This document shows, piece after piece, positions 54,739 to 61,232 of a stretch of DNA of 64,000 nucleotides. Below the pieces are notes generated by a model that did no database searches, had not been told where the DNA came from, and worked only from the letters and a program-made list of their open reading frames with translations. The stretch comes from Limnohabitans sp. DM1 (GTDB taxonomy: Bacteria; Pseudomonadota; Gammaproteobacteria; Burkholderiales; Burkholderiaceae_C). The position numbers and the translations under genes are program-made. Where the stretch lies: assembly GCF_001269385.1 (NCBI RefSeq), contig NZ_CXOO01000027.1, positions 62,001 to 126,000 of the forward strand, in the 5' to 3' direction. Numbering within the stretch: the first letter of the stretch is position 1; each line of letters starts with the position of its first letter.

Positions 54739-55442
54739 TTGATGTCGTTCAGCAGTTTTTCGACTTGGGCCATGGGCACAGCGCCGGGCACACGGGTGCC
54801 GTCGGCAAACAGCAAAGTGGGCGTGCCGGTGATGCGTTGTTTTTTGCCAAATTCGACGATGGCGTCGATGGCAGCGGTGTCGCAGTTGGCCGCAGCGGGG
54901 GCCGTGCCGTTGACCATCCAGTCGTTCCAGACCTTGGCTTTGTCTTTGGCGCACCAGATGTTTTTGGACTTGGTTTTGGAGTCTTCACCCAGGATGGGGT
55001 AGAGCAGGTGGTAAATCGTCACGTTTTCCAGCTTTTGCAGGTCTTTTTCAAAGCGCTTGCAATAACCGCAGTTGGGGTCGGCAAACACCACCAGCTTGCG
55101 TTTGCCATTGCCACGCACCTGGGTGAAAGCGTTTTTCAGGGGCAGTTGGTCAAAGGGGATGGCCGAGAGTTTTTCCATGCGCTCTTCGGTCAGGTTGCGC
55201 TTTTGCCTGACGTCGATCAGCGCGCCCTGGATCAGGAAGTTGCCTTCGGAATCGCTGTACATGACATCGTTGCCCATGCGCACTTCATACAGGCCGTTCA
55301 TCGGTGTTTTGCTGATTTCGTCGATCTTGGGCAGGTTGCTCAGCCGCTCGGACAGGTTTTTGCGAATGGTGGCTTCTTGGGCAAAAACCGGGCTGATGGC
55401 CAGTGCCAACAGCGAAACCAACAGCGGACGTACAAATTTCAT
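54735..55442 (-). CDS. dsbC: Thiol:disulfide interchange protein DsbC
   Basis: Periplasmic disulfide isomerase of 235 residues. A Sec signal peptide occupies about residues 1-21 (cleavage after VFA), followed by the N-terminal dimerisation domain and a thioredoxin fold with the active site CGYC at 125-128 in VVFADPNCGYCKRFEKDL. The cis-Pro loop TGTPTLLFADG and the second structural Cys pair (NIWCAKD...ANCDTAA) are present. It lies between the UbiH-family gene and DUF3429 on the same strand. Confidence 0.94.
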   Translation of the reverse strand: MKFVRPLLVSLLALAISPVFAQEATIRKNLSERLSNLPKIDEISKTPMNGLYEVRMGNDVMYSDSEGNFLIQGALIDVRQKRNLTEERMEKLSAIPFDQLPLKNAFTQVRGNGKRKLVVFADPNCGYCKRFEKDLQKLENVTIYHLLYPILGEDSKTKSKNIWCAKDKAKVWNDWMVNGTAPAAANCDTAAIDAIVEFGKKQRITGTPTLLFADGTRVPGAVPMAQVEKLLNDIK

Positions 55443-55476
55443 GGGATCTCTTTTCTGTGTGTTGCAGGGCCTGGGC

Positions 55477-56646
55477 TCAGGCCGCTGGAGGGGTGTCGGT
55501 GGCGCCCATGGCTTGGCGCGTCATCCAGTGTTTGAGTGGGCCGCTGCGGTCAAAGCCTCGCATGCCCCAGTTGCGCAGGTTTTGCCAGACCGGGCCGGGC
55601 TGGGCAAACAGGCGCTGCAGATTGTCGGTGACCCAGCCCATGGCCTGCACGTCGGCTTGGCGGGCGCGTTCGTAGCGGCGCAGCAGTTTCTGGTCGTGCA
55701 GGGGACGCCAGAATTCCTTGGCCTGAATCACGCGCACCAGCTCGGCCACGTCGGCCAGGCCCACATTCAGCCCTTGGCCGGCCAAGGGGTGCAGGGCATG
55801 CGCCGCATCGCCCGCCAGCGCAAAAGCCTGTTTGGGCTGACCGGGCATCTGGCCAATCCAGCGTTCGGCGCGGGCCAGCTGCAAAGGCCAGACGGCCCGC
55901 TCGGCCGACAGCGTCATGCGGCCCAGGGTGAAATGGCTGGCTTGGCTCAGCGTGTCTGCAAATTCATCACCCGGCATGGCCAACAACTGAGAAGCACGAC
56001 CAGGATGCACCGACCAGACCAGCGCCACGTCGTGACCGCCTTCGCCACCCAAGGGCAGCAAGGCCAGAATTTCGGCCTGGGGCTCAGACAAGCCGGGCGC
56101 CTGGCCCCAGCCAAACCACTGGCGGGCCACGCCGCCATGGGGCTGCTCACAGCTCAGTCGAGTGGCCACTGCGTGCTGGGGGTATGCGGTGATGTCAAAG
56201 GCGACGCCCAGCTCGGCGCGGGTTTGGCTGGTGCGGCCTTCACACACCACCGTGAGGGGCGCGGCCACCGGGGCGCTGACCACCTCGATCAGCGGCTGAA
56301 ATTGCACCGCAGCCGCCAGACGTGCTTCGAGCACGGGCACATCCACCATCCAGTTGAGTTCGCCTGCGCCCAGGTCTTGCGCGCCGAAAGTCAATGCGCC
56401 CCCATGGTCGCCAAACACCTGCATCTGGTGCACGGGGGTCACGGCCGTGCCCTCGGGCCAGCAGCGCAGCTCTTGCAGCAAGCGCTGTGCGGCGATGTTG
56501 AGTGAGTAGGCGCGAACATCCGGCGCAGTTGCCTTGGGCGGCTGGTCGACCAGCGCCACGCGCAGCCGCTCACGCGCCAGCAGCAAGGCCAAAGTGCGGC
56601 CCACAATGCCTGCGCCACGGATGCAAATATCGGGTTGAGATGCCAT
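55477..56646 (-). CDS. FAD-dependent UbiH/UbiF/VisC family hydroxylase
   Basis: 389-residue class A flavoprotein monooxygenase probably acting in ubiquinone ring hydroxylation. The FAD-binding motif ICIRGAGIVGRTLALLLAR is at the N-terminus, and the second FAD motif FALAGDAAHALHPLAGQGLNVGLADVAEL is clear. The start at 56646 gives MASQPDICIRGAG; an in-frame start 16 codons upstream is less likely. It is divergent from ychF. Which ring position it hydroxylates (UbiH, UbiF or UbiI type) cannot be told. Confidence 0.88.
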   Translation of the reverse strand: MASQPDICIRGAGIVGRTLALLLARERLRVALVDQPPKATAPDVRAYSLNIAAQRLLQELRCWPEGTAVTPVHQMQVFGDHGGALTFGAQDLGAGELNWMVDVPVLEARLAAAVQFQPLIEVVSAPVAAPLTVVCEGRTSQTRAELGVAFDITAYPQHAVATRLSCEQPHGGVARQWFGWGQAPGLSEPQAEILALLPLGGEGGHDVALVWSVHPGRASQLLAMPGDEFADTLSQASHFTLGRMTLSAERAVWPLQLARAERWIGQMPGQPKQAFALAGDAAHALHPLAGQGLNVGLADVAELVRVIQAKEFWRPLHDQKLLRRYERARQADVQAMGWVTDNLQRLFAQPGPVWQNLRNWGMRGFDRSGPLKHWMTRQAMGATDTPPAA

Positions 56647-56767
56647 GCCCGCATTGTAAGGAGGCCGCCCATCGCAGCCGCTCACCGGGGACATTGGGGC
56701 GTGCTCACTGCCGGACAGGGCACCCGCTAAAATCGCCCGCTGTCCTCCGAATCACCGAAAGCCTTCC

Positions 56768-57859
56768 ATGAGCCTCAAATGCGGCATCGTGGGTCTGCCC
56801 AATGTGGGCAAATCCACCCTTTTCAACGCCCTGACCAAAGCTGGCATTGCCGCTGAAAACTACCCCTTTTGCACCATCGAGCCCAATACCGGCGTGGTCG
56901 AGGTGCCCGATCCGCGCCTGCAGCAGTTGTCCGCCATCGTTGAGCCCGAGCGCATCGTGCCGGCCATTGTGGAGTTTGTGGACATTGCCGGCTTGGTGGC
57001 CGGGGCCAGCACGGGCGAAGGCCTGGGCAACAAGTTTTTGGCCCACATCCGCGAGACCGACGCCATCGTCAACGTGGTGCGTTGCTTTGAAGACGACAAC
57101 GTGATCCACGTCGCCAACAAGGTGGACCCGATTGCCGACATCGAGGTGATTCAGACCGAGTTGTGCCTGGCCGACTTGGCCGCTGTGGAAAAAGCCATCC
57201 ACCGCGTGAGCAAAATCGCCCGCTCCGGCGATAAGGACGCTGTCAAGCAAATGGCGATCCTGGAAAAGTGCCAAGCAGCGCTGAACGACACCCAGCCGGT
57301 GCGCACCATCGACTTCAGCAAGGAAGAGCGCGCTGAACTCAAGCAGTTCTTCTTCATCACGGCCAAACCCGCCATGTTCGTGGCCAACGTGTCGGAAGAC
57401 GGCTTTGAGAACAACCCCTTCCTCGACCGCCTCAAGGCCTTTGCCGCCAAGCAAAACGCGCCCGTGGTGGCCATTTGCGCCAAGATCGAAGCCGAGTTGT
57501 CCGAAATGGACGACGCGGACCGTTTGGAGTTCTTGAAGGAACTGGGTCAGGACGAGCCCGGCCTGAACCGCCTGATCCGCTCGGCCTACAGCTTGCTGGG
57601 TTTGCAGACTTACTTCACAGCGGGTGTGAAGGAAGTGCGCGCCTGGACCATCCATGTGGGTGACACCGGCCCGCAAGCGGCTGGCGTGATCCACACCGAC
57701 TTTGAAAAGGGCTACATCCGCGCTCAGACCATTGCGTTTGACGACTTCATCACTTACAAGGGTGAGCAAGGCGCCAAGGATGCGGGCAAGATGCGCGCCG
57801 AAGGCAAGGACTACGTCGTGAAAGACGGCGACGTGATGAACTTCCTGTTCAGCTCTTAA
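56768..57859 (+). CDS. ychF: Redox-regulated ATPase YchF (Obg-like)
   Basis: Universal P-loop protein that prefers ATP; it interacts with the ribosome and is linked to oxidative-stress responses. 363 residues with [21 protein letters not shown], the switch [19 protein letters not shown], a coiled-coil domain (about 130-200) and a C-terminal TGS domain ([21 protein letters not shown] onward). Length is typical. A well-formed terminator follows. Confidence 0.96.
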   Translation: MSLKCGIVGLPNVGKSTLFNALTKAGIAAENYPFCTIEPNTGVVEVPDPRLQQLSAIVEPERIVPAIVEFVDIAGLVAGASTGEGLGNKFLAHIRETDAIVNVVRCFEDDNVIHVANKVDPIADIEVIQTELCLADLAAVEKAIHRVSKIARSGDKDAVKQMAILEKCQAALNDTQPVRTIDFSKEERAELKQFFFITAKPAMFVANVSEDGFENNPFLDRLKAFAAKQNAPVVAICAKIEAELSEMDDADRLEFLKELGQDEPGLNRLIRSAYSLLGLQTYFTAGVKEVRAWTIHVGDTGPQAAGVIHTDFEKGYIRAQTIAFDDFITYKGEQGAKDAGKMRAEGKDYVVKDGDVMNFLFSS

Positions 57860-57905
57860 GGGCTGAACGGCGCCACCGGTCACACCGGGGCTGGCCAAGG
57901 TGAAG

Positions 57906-57930
57906 AGCCCTGTTTCGACAGGGCTTTTTT
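57906..57930. terminator. Bidirectional terminator between ychF and the small membrane-protein gene
   Basis: Perfect 8-bp stem AGCCCTGT/ACAGGGCT with a stable TTCG tetraloop and a T-run (57926-57930). It ends ychF transcripts. In the other direction it overlaps the stop codon of the convergent small gene and could also end that transcript, although the A-run is short there. Confidence 0.85.
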
Positions 57931-58171
57931 ACATCTGTTGCCGCTGCGAGGGCGGCACGACTTGCGTGGGTTTGAGCAAAGCCCAGGCTGACCACAGGCC
58001 TGCGCCGGCCATGATGGCACCTTTGGCCCAGGCGTGCATCGCGTCTGAATTGGCCGATTCGGCCGGATCGGCCAAAAGGCCCAGCACCGCACCTGCCAGC
58101 AGCAAGGCCCAGCTTGCTGAGCGCAGGGCGTCCAAAGCGGCGTCCCAAGGGATGATGATTGGCTGTTTCAT
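57929..58171 (-). CDS. Small two-helix membrane protein behind LexA-type boxes, function unknown
   Basis: 80-residue protein not assigned to a known family. Two hydrophobic segments (about residues 17-34 and 44-66) are joined by a short acidic loop, and the C-terminus is Gln-rich and polar. The ATG at 58171 has a good AGGAAG site six bases upstream, supporting a real gene. About 37 bp upstream of the start lie two abutting CTG-N10-CAG sequences like SOS (LexA) boxes, so DNA-damage induction is plausible. The size and topology recall small SOS-induced membrane proteins such as TisB, but there is no clear sequence match. Convergent with ychF. Confidence 0.6.
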   Translation of the reverse strand: MKQPIIIPWDAALDALRSASWALLLAGAVLGLLADPAESANSDAMHAWAKGAIMAGAGLWSAWALLKPTQVVPPSQRQQM

Positions 58172-58208
58172 GCTGTCTTCCTGAGTGTTTCAGAGGTTGA
58201 TCAGTTTA

Positions 58209-58240
58209 CTGTATAAAAAAACAGCTGTATGTATTGTCAG
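58209..58240 (-). promoter_or_regulatory. Two tandem LexA (SOS) boxes
   Basis: Box 1 at 58209-58224 is CTGTATAAAAAAACAG, fitting CTGT-N8-ACAG. Box 2 at 58225-58240 is CTGTATGTATTGTCAG, fitting CTG-N10-CAG. They abut exactly, 16 bp apart. LexA boxes of beta- and gammaproteobacteria have this form. They overlap a possible minus-strand promoter (CTGACA then TATACA) for the small membrane-protein gene. Confidence 0.7.
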
Positions 58241-58292
58241 TTCACGACTGACATGTCGGCCATGCATAGGGCTTGTGCCAAAGCGGACAAAC

Positions 58293-58320
58293 GTCGGACT
58301 CTGCGAGTGCCGACCTACGG
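58293..58320. repeat. Short dispersed palindromic repeat (family B, copy 2)
   Basis: Matches 54181-54208 at 25 of 28 positions. GTCGGAC and GTGCCGAC can pair around TCTGCGA with one bulged base. A loosely related stretch (GTGGGTCGGTGTT...GAGCCGACATG) follows at about 58332-58360. No open reading frame is supported here. Confidence 0.55.
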
Positions 58321-58456
58321 GGGCGTGTATGTGTGGGTCGGTGTTAACAGAGCCGACATGGGCTTGTGCCGAAGCCTGTACTGTCGGAGCCTGCATGGTC
58401 AGCAGGGGCTGTACCCGCAAAACCCGAGGTGGTGACTGGCAAACGCGCATGGGCGT

Positions 58457-58470
58457 TACCCAATTGGGTA
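58457..58470. promoter_or_regulatory. 14-bp perfect palindrome upstream of the TolC-like operon
   Basis: TACCCAATTGGGTA reads the same on both strands. It lies about 165 bp before the TolC-like start in an AT-richer stretch, so it could be a repressor or activator site for the secretion operon. The binding protein is unknown. Confidence 0.3.
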
Positions 58471-58634
58471 TTACTGATATTGGTTGAATTGCTGAAAATG
58501 TCAGCTTTAACGTTGTTAGCATTTTTAAACCAATGACTCATCCTATTTGTCAAAAATTCAAACCAGCAAGGGATGATGGCCATCTCTTGTTTGTGGGGCG
58601 GAGGGATCAAGCTGGGGTGGGCAGGGTCCGCAAG

Positions 58635-60119
58635 ATGGGGCGTTCTGCCCTGGGTGTGGCGCTGTCGGTGCTGCTGGGGGCTTGCGCGGTGATTCCTGAC
58701 AGTCAGGCCCCGGGACCGCTGGCTGATTTTGCGCAACAAAACCAGAAAGACCGTGAGACCTCGCAAAAACATGTGGATGCGCTGCAAGGCCCCTTGAGCA
58801 TGGAAGCCGCCATGGCGCGCGCGCTCAAATACAACCTGGACTTGCGCGCACGCCAGATGGAGGCTTTGCTGGCTTCGGGCACTTACCGTGCCTCTTTGCT
58901 GGAGATGCTGCCCAGCGTGAATGCCCGCGTCAACCGCACCGAGCGGGACAAGGTCAGGCAGAGCCTGGGTGTGGACACGCCGACGCAAGACTTGAGCAGC
59001 GTGCAGCGAGACTTGGGCGTTTCATGGAACGTGCTGGACACGGCAGTGGCGTATTTCAACGCCCGCCAAAGCGATGGCCGGGCGCAAATTGCCGAGCAAA
59101 AACGCCGCAAGGCCATGCACACCCTGATGCAGGATGTGCGCAACGCCTTTTGGCGGGCTGCTGCTGCACAGGCCATGCGCAGCAAATTGCGCCAAGTCAT
59201 TGATGAAGCCGATGAGGCCTTGAAAGCCTCTCGCCAGATCGAATCCGAGCGCGTGCGCCCCCCTCAAGAAGCGCTGGCCTACCAGCGGCAACTGGTGGAA
59301 AACATCCGCTTGCTGGAAGGCATCGAGCAAGACTTGGCCCCGGCAGAGGTGGAATTGGCCAGCTTGGTCAATTTGCCCTTGAACCAGCCCATTGTGCTGC
59401 AGGTGGAATGGCCAAAAGGCGTGATGCTGGACGGCCTGGACAACACCGAGTTGCTCGAAAACATGGCCTTGGCGCACAACGGCGATGTGCGCGACAGCTA
59501 CATCCAGAGCCAGATGGCCCGCGAAGAAACACGCAAAGTGATGCTGCGCTTGTTTCCGTCGCTCAACTTCAACAGCAGCGCCCGCTATGACAGTGACCGT
59601 TATCTGGTGCATCACAACTGGATGGAGACCAGTGCCAGCCTGAGCTTCAACTTGCTGAACTTGCTGACCGTGCCGGTGCAAGCGCGTTTGGCCGAAGCGG
59701 GCGTGCAGCTGGCGGACCAGCGCCGCATGGTCACCCAGATGGCGGTGCTCACCCAGGTGCACATGGCGCGCATGGGTTTGAAAAATGCCGCCAATGGCTT
59801 TGCCCGTGCGCAACAGATGTGGGAGATTGACCAGCGCCTGATGCAGCAAAGTCAAGCCTTGCAGACCGCCTTGCTGCGTGGCAGACTGGAAACCGTGTCC
59901 ACCCAAAGCAATGCCTTGCTCAGCGAGTTCAGGCGTTACCAGGCCTTGGCACAGGTGCAGATGGCCGAAAGCCGTTTGCAGGCAGCTTTGGGGCAGGAGA
60001 TGGACCACCAGCCCTTGAGTCAGCCGTTGGAAACATTGACCGAGCGGGTGCGCCAGAAAAACTTGCGCATCAGCTGGAGCCAAGTGCAGCCGGTCACAGG
60101 GACGGAAGATAAAAAATGA
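58635..60119 (+). CDS. TolC-family outer-membrane efflux/secretion lipoprotein
   Basis: About 494 residues with a signal ending in the lipobox LGAC, so it is probably lipid-anchored, and two long helical TolC/OEP repeats. Visible blocks include MEAAMARALKYNLDLRARQMEALLASG near the start and FPSLNFNSSARYDSDRYL in the middle. TolC proteins form trimeric channels across the outer membrane and periplasm. The ATG at 58635 (AGGG 8 nt upstream) is chosen; a GTG at 58617 is possible. It overlaps the adaptor gene by 4 nt (ATGA), and a giant exoprotein gene follows, suggesting a dedicated type I secretion route. Confidence 0.88.
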   Translation: MGRSALGVALSVLLGACAVIPDSQAPGPLADFAQQNQKDRETSQKHVDALQGPLSMEAAMARALKYNLDLRARQMEALLASGTYRASLLEMLPSVNARVNRTERDKVRQSLGVDTPTQDLSSVQRDLGVSWNVLDTAVAYFNARQSDGRAQIAEQKRRKAMHTLMQDVRNAFWRAAAAQAMRSKLRQVIDEADEALKASRQIESERVRPPQEALAYQRQLVENIRLLEGIEQDLAPAEVELASLVNLPLNQPIVLQVEWPKGVMLDGLDNTELLENMALAHNGDVRDSYIQSQMAREETRKVMLRLFPSLNFNSSARYDSDRYLVHHNWMETSASLSFNLLNLLTVPVQARLAEAGVQLADQRRMVTQMAVLTQVHMARMGLKNAANGFARAQQMWEIDQRLMQQSQALQTALLRGRLETVSTQSNALLSEFRRYQALAQVQMAESRLQAALGQEMDHQPLSQPLETLTERVRQKNLRISWSQVQPVTGTEDKK

Positions 60120-61156
60120 TCCGAATGATCCAAGTCGCCGGGCTATTCTGTGCCCTGTCCGTGTGCGCGCAGCTGAGCCAGGCACAAGTGCTTGAGGCAC
60201 AAGCTGCAGCGTCTGCCTCCAAACCCGCAGTTGCACCGGTAGCACCGGCAGCACCTGCACCAGCACCCGCACCTGCACCTGCACCTGCACCTGCACCTGC
60301 AGCCGTGCCCCTGGCCTCGGCGCCAGGCCCTTGGGTCATGTCGGCCGGGTATCGGATTGCCGGATATGTGGCACCTGTTGCAGCGGGCACTGAAACACCA
60401 GCCGCTCGCAGTTTGACCCATGGTGCGACAACAGCTTCGGGAGCCGCCCCGGGTGCAAGCTGGGGGGCACCCAGCGCGTCGGGCCTGGCCAATGTCGATA
60501 TCCGGGCCCAGGTGCGTGCACGCAGCCAGGCCACGATCGCTGCCGAAGTGGGCGGGGTGCTCAGCTTGATGCTGCCCGAGGGCAGGCGCTTTGACAAAGG
60601 CCATGTGCTGGCCCGGCTCGATTGCAGCCTGTTTGTGGCGCAAAGGGACAAATCCCGCGTCGAAGTGAGCGCCGCGCAGCTGCAGCTCAAGGCCCAAGAG
60701 CGCCTGGCCCAGCTCGAAGCGGGCAGCCAGACCGATCTGGCACTGGCGCGCAATGCCGTCGAGCGCTTGCAGTCAGAACTCAGGATTGTGGAAACCCAAG
60801 TCTCCAAGTGCACGATCACGGCCCCCTTCAACGGTGTGGTGGGCGAACACCTGCAGCAAAACCACCAGTTCGTGCAGCCGGGCCAGGCCCTGATGGTGGT
60901 GCTGGACGATGGCGGCTACGAGATTGAATTTTTGGCGCCGTCCACCTGGTTGCGCCGCATCACGCCGGGCGACGAGGTGTTCATCCTGGTGGATGAACTG
61001 GGTCTGAACATCAAGGCGCAAGTGCTGCGCACGGGCACCCGGGTGGACCCGGTGAGCCAATCGGTCAAGGTGGTGGCGCAACTGCTCAACCCCCCCGCGA
61101 AATTGAAGGCCGGCATGAGTGGCCGTGTGGCGATGGCCACGCCCACTGCACCCTGA
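60116..61156 (+). CDS. HlyD/RND-type periplasmic adaptor protein
   Basis: 346 residues: signal peptide (about 1-23), an Ala/Pro-rich linker with a run of Ala-Pro pairs (about 46-62), then a membrane-fusion core: RARSQATIAAEVGGVLSLML (first lipoyl half), a short alpha-hairpin (about 175-225), and CTITAPFNGVVGEH (second lipoyl half). A beta-barrel end follows. It should link an inner-membrane pump to the TolC-like protein encoded just upstream. No ABC or RND pump gene is in the window; it may lie beyond the right edge. It overlaps the TolC-like gene by 4 nt. Confidence 0.88.
   Translation: MIRMIQVAGLFCALSVCAQLSQAQVLEAQAAASASKPAVAPVAPAAPAPAPAPAPAPAPAPAAVPLASAPGPWVMSAGYRIAGYVAPVAAGTETPAARSLTHGATTASGAAPGASWGAPSASGLANVDIRAQVRARSQATIAAEVGGVLSLMLPEGRRFDKGHVLARLDCSLFVAQRDKSRVEVSAAQLQLKAQERLAQLEAGSQTDLALARNAVERLQSELRIVETQVSKCTITAPFNGVVGEHLQQNHQFVQPGQALMVVLDDGGYEIEFLAPSTWLRRITPGDEVFILVDELGLNIKAQVLRTGTRVDPVSQSVKVVAQLLNPPAKLKAGMSGRVAMATPTAP
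60251..60298 (+). repeat. Hexanucleotide tandem repeat coding for Ala-Pro pairs
   Basis: Eight units of GCACCN, mostly GCACCT (the last five are identical), in frame within the adaptor gene and encoding eight Ala-Pro pairs. Because units are 6 nt, slippage would change linker length without a frameshift. Confidence 0.9.
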
Positions 61157-61232
61157 GCCCCCAAGGCCCCCTTGCCGGGGCCTGCCAAGATCCCCCGACA
61201 AGGGGTGTTTCTTTCATTGCTGATGGTCCGTC

